Shown in pieces: positions 51,714 to 60,052 of a stretch of 64,000 nucleotides of DNA (its first letter is position 1; the number at the start of each line of letters is the position of its first letter). The notes under the pieces were generated by a model that was given only the letters and a program-made list of their open reading frames with translations, searched no databases and was not told where the DNA came from. This DNA is from BAIKAL-G1 sp943370385 (lineage in GTDB: Bacteria > Cyanobacteriota > Cyanobacteriia > PCC-6307 > Cyanobiaceae), in contig CALRQT020000004.1 in assembly GCA_943370385.1 (NCBI GenBank), positions 203,976 through 267,975 on the forward strand, read 5' to 3'. A program made the position numbers and the translations under genes.

Positions 51714-51980
51714 ATGGACTCAGGACCACTGGCCCGACCGCCCAAGCCGCCGTTTGACCGTGAGCGGTTCGTCTTCAAGATCCTGGCGCTGGTGATCGGC
51801 ACCCAGCTGCTGATCTATACGCTGGCTGCTGGGGTCTGCGGCCAGCGGGCGCTGGAGGGGCGATCGATCGGGCAGATCTGCCCCGGCACGCTGGAGCAGC
51901 TGCAGGGCGGCTTTGATTCCACCCTCAAGTTGCTGCTGGCGCTTCTGGGTGGGGCAGCGCTGACGCGGATGGACCGGTAA
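51714..51980 (+). CDS. Holin-like membrane protein
   Basis: An 88-residue protein with two hydrophobic segments (FKILALVIGTQLLIYTLAAGV and TLKLLLALLGGAALTR), a short basic tail and two Cys. Size, topology and position directly after the transpeptidase-fold gene fit a phage holin. There is no sequence signature, so this is inferred from context. Confidence 0.6.
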   Translation: MDSGPLARPPKPPFDRERFVFKILALVIGTQLLIYTLAAGVCGQRALEGRSIGQICPGTLEQLQGGFDSTLKLLLALLGGAALTRMDR

Positions 51981-52094
51981 CGCCTGGGAGCGGGAGGAGG
52001 GCTTGCTCCGGGCCTCTCCAGTCTGAGGCCCTCCTGGGGTCGGGCCTCCGCTGGGATCGGTCCCGTCGCTGCGCCATACCTGGCGCCGATCGTC

Positions 52095-52430
52095 ATGGCC
52101 ACGCTCTCTGCAGGCAGCCCCGCTGCCACCTCCCCGTTCTGCAGGCCAGAAGAGGATCCCTTTCTGCTGCTCGAATCCACGCTGCGCTCGGTAGAGGAGA
52201 TCCTGCTGCGTCGTCGTGGGCTGCCGCTGCGCCGCACCTGGATCGAGCAGCCCTATGGAGAAGAAGAGATCACCCTGCTGGAGGAGGAGGTGATTCCGGC
52301 GATCCAGCAGTGTCTGGCACGGGTCGATGAGCTGGATGAGCGGCTCTTGGCCGAGCAGGAGCTGATGCAGCGCTGTGAGCTCGAGCTGCAGCGCCAGCCA
52401 CTGTCGGTGCAGAAGCTGCAGATGGCCTGA
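52095..52430 (+). CDS. Hypothetical coiled-coil protein
   Basis: A 111-residue mostly helical acidic protein (LLLESTLRSVEEILLRRRGL, then EEEVIPAIQQCLARVDELDE) with a heptad-like C-terminal half. It is in the plus-strand lysis and accessory cluster. Function unknown. Confidence 0.55.
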   Translation: MATLSAGSPAATSPFCRPEEDPFLLLESTLRSVEEILLRRRGLPLRRTWIEQPYGEEEITLLEEEVIPAIQQCLARVDELDERLLAEQELMQRCELELQRQPLSVQKLQMA

Positions 52431-52599
52431 GCGCCATGGATTGGGGGCTGCAGCAGCGGCCCCCTTGCCTGTGCCTTGATCCCAGGGTTGGCAGAGCAGC
52501 TCCACTGCTCGGGCGCGGTGGGTGCTCAGCACGGATCTACAGCAGGGCCAGTGGGGCGTGGCTGGCCGGGTGGAGCGAAACCCCGCCGCAGCATGCCCC

Positions 52600-52660
52600 T
52601 GCGGCTTGCGCTGGCCAGGGCTGACGCAAGGCTCGCGGGGCTCGCCCCTGGCCAGCACTG
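52600..52660. repeat. Imperfect palindrome, family copy 3
   Basis: GCTGGCCAGGG (52610-52620) pairs exactly with CCCTGGCCAGC (52646-52656). Flanks are partly complementary, and the centre begins CTGACGCAAG, like copy 1. It precedes the 72-residue gene at 52,705. Confidence 0.55.
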
Positions 52661-52704
52661 CGCCTGCGGGGCGTCTGGTCGGTGTTCTCCGCTCCATCCC
52701 AGCC

Positions 52705-52923
52705 ATGGCCGCTCCCCAAGGCCCCGTCTGCGAAGTCCGCCTGCTTGTGGTTCACCGCTATCAGCCCGGCGTCCAGAAGCTCGGCACTGCCCCCTGTGCG
52801 GTCGAGTTCTTTGGCCGCCGAGGCAAGCCCGTCAAGAAGATGCGGCTGATCCCTGCCGAGAAGGCATTCGCCTTTGCCCGCAAGCTGCAGGGCACCCCCG
52901 GCTGCACCGTCTCGGTCTGCTGA
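52705..52923 (+). CDS. Small hypothetical protein
   Basis: A 72-residue protein (MAAPQGPVCEVRLLVVHRYQ) with a basic middle (GRRGKPVKKMRLIPAEKAF) and two terminal-region cysteines (GTPGCTVSVC). It reads as a compact alpha/beta fold. Leader and palindrome arrangement match other plus-strand genes here. Function unknown. Confidence 0.55.
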   Translation: MAAPQGPVCEVRLLVVHRYQPGVQKLGTAPCAVEFFGRRGKPVKKMRLIPAEKAFAFARKLQGTPGCTVSVC

Positions 52924-52964
52924 GCCAGGGGGCTCAGGCCCGGCTGCCGGTTGGTGGCCGGGCC

Positions 52965-53240
52965 TCACAGCCAATGGCGGTAGGCACTCCGCTGCCGCCG
53001 GGCCCTGGCTTTGGCGCGAGCATTGCCGAACTGGGGGCTGCTGCCGTCACGGCGACGGCGCACCCAGACACCACGGCGAATGAGCTGGCTGTCCTGGGGA
53101 TTGGCCCGACGGGCGGCCACGATCACCCCATAGCCCTCCTTGTGTCGGCGCTGGGCGCGGGAGCGGGCCTGGTTGGCGCTGGCGGCCGGCACCACCGTGG
53201 CGGTGGATCGGTTGCGCCAGAACACCAGGTACCAGGCCAT
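52965..53240 (-). CDS. Small basic protein
   Basis: A 91-residue arginine-rich protein (MAWYLVFWRNRSTATVVPAA) with many basic residues. It follows the scaffold-like gene by 21 bases. The N-terminal beta segment and basic tail could mean nucleic acid binding, but no family is recognised. Confidence 0.5.
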   Translation of the reverse strand: MAWYLVFWRNRSTATVVPAASANQARSRAQRRHKEGYGVIVAARRANPQDSQLIRRGVWVRRRRDGSSPQFGNARAKARARRQRSAYRHWL

Positions 53241-53261
53241 TGCTCCCTCCCGGCGGGTTGA

Positions 53262-54209
53262 TCAGCGCCGCGGTGCAGCCGCCCTGGGGGTGGTGCCCTT
53301 GACGGCCTCCAGGTAGAGCTCGGCGGTGCTCAGGGTCTGCAGGTTCACGGCTCCGCCGTGCTCGTGACCGCTCTCCGGCACAGCCGCCGAGTACAGCCCG
53401 CTGCGCTGCTGGAACAGGAAGCTGTACACCGGGTGGCGGCGCAGCTCCTCCATGTAGTCGCCATCGCTGAGGGCGACACCGTCGGCTGTGAGGGGCTGGC
53501 CCTTGCCGTCCACCGGCAGCAGCCGCTCGCGGCCGTCCACCTCGCCCAGCTGGAAGTGGCCGCCGCACAGCGTCACGAAGGTGTCAAAGAACGTCCCCCG
53601 TTCATCACCGCCCACCCGGCCTTCCGCTTCTGAAAACAGCCGTTCCATCAAGCGCTCCTTGCGCAGGTTCTGCACCTGTGAGCGGGCCTCGTCCCGTTCC
53701 TTTTCCACGCTGCGCACGCGGCGCAGGTTGGCCTCATTGAGCTGGCGTTCGCGCTCGCCCACCTGGCGTTCGAACTCCTCGCGCTTGCGCTCGGCGTCCT
53801 GCAGGCGGGCGTACTCGTCCGGGTTGATCTCGGAGAAGCGGGACAGCTGGGCTCGGGCCTTGCGCAGCTCTTTCTCGAGTTGGTTACTGCGGCGCCGCTC
53901 GGCCCGCAGGGGATCAGCACTGCTGGGAGCAGCGGCAGGGGGGTCGTCGTTGTCGCTGGGGCTGGAGTCCTGTGGCAGGGAGAGATCGAGGGTGTCGTCG
54001 CCGTCGGCAGCATCCAGACCCGCGTCAGCAGCGCCGTCGCTGTTGAGCAGGTCGGGGTCGGCGGCAGGTTGGACAGAGCCAGCAGAGCCCTGGTTGGGTT
54101 GTTGCTGCTGTTGGCGGTAGGTCTGCCATCGGCCAGGAGGGACCATGGGACCTGGAGCAGCGCCGCTGTTGGCGACGCTGGAGTCAGAGGAGAAGAAGGA
54201 GGAGGGCAT
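53262..54209 (-). CDS. Phage scaffold-like protein
   Basis: This 315-residue protein has a disordered Ser/Asp/Pro-rich N-terminus (residues 1-100), a long charged coiled coil (about 100-190, NQLEKELRKARAQLSRFSEI, KREEFERQVGERERQLNEAN) and an ordered C-terminal part (GTFFDTFVTLCGGHFQLGEV). This is the shape of phage capsid scaffolds. It lies between portal and capsid genes in transcription order. The adjacent GTG at 54212 could also start it. An IS110 element lies immediately upstream. Confidence 0.72.
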   Translation of the reverse strand: MPSSFFSSDSSVANSGAAPGPMVPPGRWQTYRQQQQQPNQGSAGSVQPAADPDLLNSDGAADAGLDAADGDDTLDLSLPQDSSPSDNDDPPAAAPSSADPLRAERRRSNQLEKELRKARAQLSRFSEINPDEYARLQDAERKREEFERQVGERERQLNEANLRRVRSVEKERDEARSQVQNLRKERLMERLFSEAEGRVGGDERGTFFDTFVTLCGGHFQLGEVDGRERLLPVDGKGQPLTADGVALSDGDYMEELRRHPVYSFLFQQRSGLYSAAVPESGHEHGGAVNLQTLSTAELYLEAVKGTTPRAAAPRR

Positions 54210-54212
54210 CAC

Positions 54213-55672
54213 CCATCACGGCTGTGGTGCTGCGGGCGCCCCGTCCGGGCTGCGCTCGCTCTCCCTGTTGCCATTGATGATTCCGGGACCCCACCAGCAC
54301 GGGCCTGACCCGCCTGTTGCCTGACCCGATCCGTCCTGGAGCGGTGTCTTTGCGTCTGACTTGTCGGCTTGTGCGGTGGGGCAACCAGCCGGGGAGTCCC
54401 GTGACCTCATAGGAGTCCGACGTTCCCGTCCCGTCAATGGCCTGTCCGTCTGCCTGGCTGGTTGCACCCCCTCCCATCCCCAGCAGCTATGAGCGCAGCG
54501 CCAGCACCCGGCCCCGAGACCAGTCCCGTCCCTGATCTGGTCGTCGGCGTCGATACCCACAAGACCACCCACATGGCCGTGGTCTTGAGCGCCAATGGCG
54601 GCTGGCTGGGCAGCCTCAAGCTGGAGGCGAAACGCAGCGGCTATGAGGAGCTGATCCGCTGGGCTGCTGCGTTCGGCAGCAACCCGGTGTTCGCTGTGGA
54701 AGGCACCGGTTGCTACGGCGCTGGTCTCTGCCGCTCTTTGTACACAGCAGGGCTGGAGGTGGTCGAGGTGAACCGTCCAGACCGCTCCACCAGGCGCCGG
54801 CTCGGCAAGGACGACACCATCGACGCGGAGGCTGCTGCTCGCTCCTACATCGCGGGGAAGGCCACCGTCATCCCCAAGGCTGGCGACGACCTGGTGGAGA
54901 TGATCCGCATGCTCAAGGTGGCCAAGGACTCCGCCACCGACAACCGCACCGCGGCCCTCAATCAGCTGCACGCCATCGTCGTGACTGCACCAGCGGCGTT
55001 GCGGGAGCGGCTGCAGCGGCTCAAGGGTAAGGATCTGGTGGAATGCTGTGCGGGCCTGCGTTCTGGGGAGATCAGCACGCCGCTGGCGGCCGCCAAGATG
55101 GCCCTGCGCACTCTCGCCCGCCGCATCCAGCAGTTGGATCAGGAACTTAAGGAGACCGTTGCCCAGCTGGATCGATTGACCAGGCAGCACTGCCCGGAGC
55201 TGCGCAACACCTACGGCATCGGTGTGGACATCTCCGCCACGTTGGTCGTGGCGGTGGGAGACAACCAGGAGCGGATGAAGTCGGAGGCCTCATTTGCCGC
55301 TCTCTGCGGAGTCAATCCTCTGCCGGCCAGCTCGGGCAAGGTGGTGAGGCACCGGTTGAACCGCAGCGGCAACCGCCAGGCCAACTGCGCTCTGCATCGC
55401 ATCGTCATCTGCCGGCTGAAATGGCATCAGCAGACCAAGGAGTACGTCAAGCGCCGCACCGCAGAAGGCCGCACGATGAAGGAGATCATCCGCTGCCTCA
55501 AGCGGTTTGTCGCTCGCGAGGTGTTCGGCATCCTGCGTGGTGGTCCCGCCGTTCGCACGGCAGCGGTCTGATCAGCAGCAGGCTTACTGCAGTCGCCCAG
55601 GCTCCCGCCGGAGCCGTTGCCTGCCCTCCAAGGCAGGCGGCGGATCCGGCGGAACCAGAGCCGGCCGGTGGT
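54213..55672 (+). mobile_element. IS110-family insertion sequence
   Basis: The interval between two phage genes holds an IS110 transposase (54489-55571) with about 275 untranslated bases upstream and 100 downstream. IS110 elements have no terminal inverted repeats, so the exact ends are uncertain. The upstream part contains complementary segments (CCCCACC at 54,289, GGTGGGG at 54,375), as expected if it encodes a bridge RNA. A GCCTGCC/GGCAGGC hairpin (55,619-55,638) lies on the right. Confidence 0.7.
54489..55571 (+). CDS. IS110-family transposase
   Basis: This 360-residue DEDD recombinase has VVGVDTHKTTHMAVV (first Asp), VFAVEGTGCYGAGL (Glu) and RLGKDDTIDAEAAARS (Asp pair). The C-terminal transposase domain has FAALCGVNPLPASSGK and HRLNRSGNRQAN with the catalytic Ser region. 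ATG 54489 is used. It interrupts the minus-strand phage block on the plus strand. The frame is intact. Confidence 0.93.
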   Translation: MSAAPAPGPETSPVPDLVVGVDTHKTTHMAVVLSANGGWLGSLKLEAKRSGYEELIRWAAAFGSNPVFAVEGTGCYGAGLCRSLYTAGLEVVEVNRPDRSTRRRLGKDDTIDAEAAARSYIAGKATVIPKAGDDLVEMIRMLKVAKDSATDNRTAALNQLHAIVVTAPAALRERLQRLKGKDLVECCAGLRSGEISTPLAAAKMALRTLARRIQQLDQELKETVAQLDRLTRQHCPELRNTYGIGVDISATLVVAVGDNQERMKSEASFAALCGVNPLPASSGKVVRHRLNRSGNRQANCALHRIVICRLKWHQQTKEYVKRRTAEGRTMKEIIRCLKRFVAREVFGILRGGPAVRTAAV

Positions 55673-56326
55673 TCACTCCTCAACGGGGATGAGCACGTCG
55701 AGTAGCTCGGTCCGCAGCGACTGGCCTGGTTTCTCTGGCACGACCAGAACGACGGCTTTGGCCTCGATCAGATCGCTGTCGTCAGCCATGGCCTCGCCGT
55801 CGGCATCGGCATCCCAGCTCTCCAGTGCCGCATCCAGCCAGCGGGTCTTGGTCTCCAGGAAGGCGATCGCCTCGTCTGGACTCCAGCGGGCCTCGCTGCC
55901 GCGGCAGGGATAGCGCTGCAGAAGCTCCAGGATCCCGATCTCCTGCAACTCAGGGGTTCTGACGGGATCACGCACCAGCACGGTGTCGGCATCGGTGGCG
56001 TTGTCGATCAGCTTCTGGATGTCGCTGCGATCGTCGCCGTCCTCCAGCTCCTGCCAATCCCTGAGATCGATGACCTTCTCCAGCAGGGCCTGCAATTCAT
56101 CAACTGGCATCGGCGGTGCTGTTTTTGGCCTGGTGGGATGGGAGGCCAGCTGGATCAGGCCTTCTGCGGCATCGATGATCTGCACCAGCGACAAGTGCTC
56201 TGCCACCAGGGTGAAAGTGGTCTCGGTCAATTCCTCGAGCGGCAAGCGTGGAGCATCCACGTCCTTTCGTACCCGATCGATGGCCTCCAAGAGAAGAAGC
56301 TGGTTCGATGTGGTGATCGGCTCCAC
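55673..56326 (-). CDS. Hypothetical acidic helical phage protein
   Basis: A 217-residue acidic protein (GTG start, MEPITTSNQLLLLEAIDRVR) of several helices (VDELQALLEKVIDLRDWQEL). It is in the structural operon, downstream of the LysM gene and separated from the scaffold gene by the IS110 element. The IS lies outside the frame. Function unknown. Confidence 0.6.
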   Translation of the reverse strand: MEPITTSNQLLLLEAIDRVRKDVDAPRLPLEELTETTFTLVAEHLSLVQIIDAAEGLIQLASHPTRPKTAPPMPVDELQALLEKVIDLRDWQELEDGDDRSDIQKLIDNATDADTVLVRDPVRTPELQEIGILELLQRYPCRGSEARWSPDEAIAFLETKTRWLDAALESWDADADGEAMADDSDLIEAKAVVLVVPEKPGQSLRTELLDVLIPVEE

Positions 56327-56450
56327 GGAATGGTCAAGGCGGCATCTGCTCCATCCTTGCTGACCTGCCTGGCGCCTACATCACCGGGCAGCCAACAGCC
56401 GATCACGTAGGTGAGCTGGTGGGTTGACAGTCCATAGGAGTGTCAGCTCC

Positions 56451-57620
56451 TCAAAAGCCCTGCTCAGGCAGCTCATCCAGCACGGGAGCAGAGCGCCGGG
56501 CCGGCAGGTAGATCCACTCCCCCGCCGGCAGCGGGGTTGAGGGCATGTAGCCAGGCACCAGCAACTGCATCCCCGCCGGGATGGAAGTGGTGGAGCGGTA
56601 GACGGGCAGGAGCAGGGTGGTGCCAGCCGGCAGCGGTTCCTCGCTGGGCCAGCTGCTCAGCTCCGGGTTGAACTGGCGCAGCAGAGTGAGGCTGAGGTTC
56701 TGCTCGGCCGCCACGCTGCTGAGCGTTTCGCCTTCGGCGCTGATGTAGGTCTCGCTCTGCTGCAGCACCGGGTTGAGGCTGCGCAGCTTGCTTTCGGTGG
56801 TGCCATAGCGACCGGCCAGCACCGCCAGGGAGTCGCCCTCGACGGCGATGATCGTCTGGGTGCTCTCCAGCTGGGGGTTGATCCGCCGCAGGGTGGCCAC
56901 GGTGGTGCCGTAGCGCTCAGCGATCAGGTTCAAGGTGTCGCCATCGCGCAGCACCAGCACGCTGTGGGGTCTGAGCACCAGCTGGATCGCTTCCCCCAGC
57001 AACGGCTGCAGCAGCAGGCTGATGCCGCCCGGGCCGTAGTCCGCCCCGAAGTGCATCACCTGGCAACCGGCGAACTGGGCCCGTCCCCCCGAGGGAAGTC
57101 CGCCCTGGGGCTGGAGCAGGGCCAGGTCCCCCAGCCACATCACACCCTGACAAGGAGCCTGCACAGTTCCCAGCAACGACGGGTCCCAGGGCAGCGGCGC
57201 CTCGTCGCGGAAGCCTGGGGTGGCCCAGTCCTGCTCAGCCGCCAGCCAATCGAAGGTGTTGCTGGTGCTCACCGGCAGGATCGCCGCCCGGCAGAGGTAG
57301 CCGCGCAGCAACACGTCCCCAGGGTCGGTGAGGGCGGTGTCGTTGTAGCCGCTGACGATGCCGCTCTGCTCGAGGAAGCAATCGATCACATGCCGGCGGA
57401 TTGGAACCGGATTGCGGCTGTCAGGCCGGTCCACCTCGAACAGGCAGAGGCGGGCATTGGCGTAGGGCTGCAGCGCCAGCCACAGGGGCAGAGCCGCGGG
57501 CTGAGCTATCCGGCTGTCAATCGCTGAAGCGGCTGCAGGCAGGGAGACCAACTGGCCCCACAGCGGCGCACCCCGCAGGGGGTTGAGGCCCTGGTTGAGT
57601 GGCGAGAGGGGTAGCTCCAT
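56451..57620 (-). CDS. Phage protein with three LysM domains
   Basis: This 389-residue protein has an N-terminal ~225-residue phage-type part (LFEVDRPDSRNPVPIRRHVI). Three tandem LysM repeats follow, visible as TLNLIAERYGTTVATLRRIN, SLAVLAGRYGTTESKLRSLN and TLSSVAAEQNLSLTLLRQFN. LysM binds peptidoglycan, so it may anchor a virion or tail part to the wall. It starts immediately after the gene upstream stops. Confidence 0.8.
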   Translation of the reverse strand: MELPLSPLNQGLNPLRGAPLWGQLVSLPAAASAIDSRIAQPAALPLWLALQPYANARLCLFEVDRPDSRNPVPIRRHVIDCFLEQSGIVSGYNDTALTDPGDVLLRGYLCRAAILPVSTSNTFDWLAAEQDWATPGFRDEAPLPWDPSLLGTVQAPCQGVMWLGDLALLQPQGGLPSGGRAQFAGCQVMHFGADYGPGGISLLLQPLLGEAIQLVLRPHSVLVLRDGDTLNLIAERYGTTVATLRRINPQLESTQTIIAVEGDSLAVLAGRYGTTESKLRSLNPVLQQSETYISAEGETLSSVAAEQNLSLTLLRQFNPELSSWPSEEPLPAGTTLLLPVYRSTTSIPAGMQLLVPGYMPSTPLPAGEWIYLPARRSAPVLDELPEQGF

Positions 57621-57623
57621 CGC

Positions 57624-58121
57624 TCAGCCCCGTACCAGCGATCCCCGGAAGGGGTCGGGGTTGCACTGGCGCCAGTTCTGCAGCCGCGGCAGCAGCAGCG
57701 CCAGCTGGCCGATGTGCTGGCTGCGCTGCCGGTTCAGCACCACCGCCGGTGAGGGGCCCGCAGGGTTCCACTCGCTCTCGGTTTCCTCCAGCAGCAGCTC
57801 GGTGGCGTACTCCACCACCGCCAACTTTCTCAGCGGCAGTGGGTTGGGCACCACGCCACCGGCCACGCCCTTGCGCCGGCTGCGCACCGGGCTGTTCACC
57901 TCTGCCGGTGTCAGTGCGGCCAGCTGCTCATTCAGCGCCGCAATGGCATCGAGGTGGCCCTGGGCGGTGCAGACCCCTGTGGGGTAGTGGGTCTGCAGCT
58001 GGGCCATCTCCCGGTTCAGGGCCGCAAGGGCGGCACTGGTCACCGGGATGGACAGGGCGATGCGCAAGGCCTCGGCATCACCGGGACGCCAGGTGCAGGT
58101 GGGTGGGGAGGACTGGGTCAT
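57624..58121 (-). CDS. Hypothetical phage protein downstream of portal
   Basis: A 165-residue helical protein (ALNREMAQLQTHYPTGVC then LPLRKLAVVEYATELLLEET). It stops three bases before the LysM gene starts and follows the portal gene by 16 bases, so it is in the head-assembly operon. I cannot assign a function. Confidence 0.6.
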   Translation of the reverse strand: MTQSSPPTCTWRPGDAEALRIALSIPVTSAALAALNREMAQLQTHYPTGVCTAQGHLDAIAALNEQLAALTPAEVNSPVRSRRKGVAGGVVPNPLPLRKLAVVEYATELLLEETESEWNPAGPSPAVVLNRQRSQHIGQLALLLPRLQNWRQCNPDPFRGSLVRG

Positions 58122-58137
58122 GCCCTCCCTTGCCAGA

Positions 58138-59727
58138 TCAGCTGCCTCTGCCCCCGTTGGGCTCGCCCAGCCCCAGCTGCTGGCGCAGCTCGGCGCCGTC
58201 GATCACCCCCCGCTCATGCAGCACCAGCCACTCCTGCACCGAGGGCTGGGGTTTGCGCGGTGGTTGCGGCGGCACCAACGGGCAGATCTCCACGCTGCAG
58301 GCCGGAGTGTCGGAGAGCTTTTCGCCGGTGAGGCGGGTCCACTGGCGCAGCAGGGTGCTGAGCATCGAGGCCTTCTGGCCTGCCAGCGACTGGAGCACCG
58401 CAAAGCTCTGGCCGGCAGTCAGGGAAATCTCCAGCTCGGTGCGGGCTGGACCGTGGCCGCCGGCGGGGATCAGGGCGTCGCGGCGCATGGCCTCTTCCAG
58501 CTGCTGCAGGTAGGCCCGGTGCTCCGCCAGCGAGCGGGCCTCGATTTCGACCCACTGGAACGTGGCGCCCTCCGGCAAGTCCATGAAGGAGGAGGTGGAG
58601 AGCACCAGACGCTGGGGCCGTTGGCCTTCTGCGCCGCCGGTGGCAGCACCTGAACCGAGAGCGCCGTCGCTGCGGCGGAAGCCGTAGGCATCCACCAGGC
58701 CCGTGCGCACGCCAACCGGCAGGGCGGTGCGCGACAAGAGGTCCTCGTATTCGCTGCGGCAGCGGTAGTGGTTGAGGTACTGGTGCGCCAGGCCCAGATG
58801 GGGCAGATCGCCCTCGCCAAAGGCAGTGCCATCCACTGAGTACCAGAGGGCCGGCAGATCAAACCGCTGGGGCAGCAGCGACGGCTCGCCCACCGGCACC
58901 ATGTCGTAGCCATCGGCAGCGCCGGGGTTGGGGTTGGCCTGCCAGCTGCGCAGCACCAGGCCGTCGTCCGTCACCGACAGGCTGCGGTAGAGCCAGGCCT
59001 GGGGATCGGGCACCAGCCCGCCGTGGGCGTCGAGCACCACCGTGGGCACGGCGGCATGGCCGCTGGCGAAGCGGGGCGGCAGGGTCTGCCGACGCGGCTC
59101 CCGCCAGACGATCTCCACCGGGCCCGATGCCGGAGCGCCTGTGGTGCCGTCGGTGGGCAGGCGCCAGTTGAGCAGGTCGCCCCGGGGCACCAGCTGCAGC
59201 CGCGGCAGAGAGAGCCGGTCGCCCTTGGCGAGGGCCTCCAGCCGGTCCCCTTCTGACGGCCAACGATGCTGAGGCGGCAGCTGCAGGATCAGGCAGCCGC
59301 CATCGCGCAGGGTGAGCAGGTCGGCCAGGAACAGGAACACCCCCAGGTCCGTGCCCTGGCCGTCCACATCGGTGGCCACCCTGGTCAGCGAGTCGGGCAG
59401 CTCCTGCCAGACAAGTCGCGACAGCATCCCCGCGTAGGTGCGCAGGGCATCGCGGTAGAAGCCGGTGGGGCGGGCAGCTTCCAGCCGCTTGAGGTAGCAG
59501 GTCTCGGGCTCCTCGATGCCGCGGGGCAAATACACCGGCCGGCGGCTGGTGCCGTCGGGGAGCTCCAGCAGGGTCCAGCAGTCGTAGACCAGCTGCAGGC
59601 GGTCTCTCAGGCCCGAGAGGATGGGGTGTTCCAGCCAGGGGGGCTGGGCAGGTGGCTGAGCCTGCGGCGCTGGTGGCGAGGAGGAGCTGCAGGGGGTAGT
59701 TGTCCTGCGGCGCCGGGTAGTGGGCAC
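58138..59727 (-). CDS. Phage portal protein (DUF4055)
   Basis: The 529-residue protein matches the DUF4055 portal family: ETCYLKRLEAARPTGFYRDA, MLSRLVWQELPDSLTRVATD, GGCLILQLPP, LGLAHQYLNHYRCRSEYEDL and EISLTAGQSFAVLQSLAGQ. Portals form the dodecameric vertex ring through which DNA is packaged. It starts at a GTG near 59727. It lies two genes below the large terminase, with a plus-strand ATPase and a sigma factor in between. Confidence 0.85.
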   Translation of the reverse strand: MPTTRRRRTTTPCSSSSPPAPQAQPPAQPPWLEHPILSGLRDRLQLVYDCWTLLELPDGTSRRPVYLPRGIEEPETCYLKRLEAARPTGFYRDALRTYAGMLSRLVWQELPDSLTRVATDVDGQGTDLGVFLFLADLLTLRDGGCLILQLPPQHRWPSEGDRLEALAKGDRLSLPRLQLVPRGDLLNWRLPTDGTTGAPASGPVEIVWREPRRQTLPPRFASGHAAVPTVVLDAHGGLVPDPQAWLYRSLSVTDDGLVLRSWQANPNPGAADGYDMVPVGEPSLLPQRFDLPALWYSVDGTAFGEGDLPHLGLAHQYLNHYRCRSEYEDLLSRTALPVGVRTGLVDAYGFRRSDGALGSGAATGGAEGQRPQRLVLSTSSFMDLPEGATFQWVEIEARSLAEHRAYLQQLEEAMRRDALIPAGGHGPARTELEISLTAGQSFAVLQSLAGQKASMLSTLLRQWTRLTGEKLSDTPACSVEICPLVPPQPPRKPQPSVQEWLVLHERGVIDGAELRQQLGLGEPNGGRGS

Positions 59728-60052
59728 GGGCTGCTTGCTGGGTAAACGCCTTTGCCAGCAACAGCAATTGGCCGCGGGGGCATTCCATACAGAATCTGCA
59801 TTCTTTTGGCCATAGCGTCAGGGCAGACGGGTCGACCAGCCCGAAACCCTAGGTTGATGCGTGGGTTCGCCGAGGTGTCAGACGCGATGAATTTCCTGCC
59901 AAGGATTCGCAGTCAAGCGACAGACAGACATCTGCATTAAGCGACCTAGAATTATCACGCGAGTCACGAAGGGGCTGGTCACTCAATGCTGAGGGTTCGT
60001 CCACCTTTAACCATGCCTCGTAAACCTCTCTCATGTTCAAGTGGATTGCACA
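59728..60052. other. Intergenic stretch between portal and ATPase
   Basis: About 325 bases, becoming AT-richer to the right. A TAGAAT at 59,947-59,952 could be the -10 box of the ATPase gene, 100 bases upstream of its start, but no good -35 is seen. No gene here. Confidence 0.5.
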
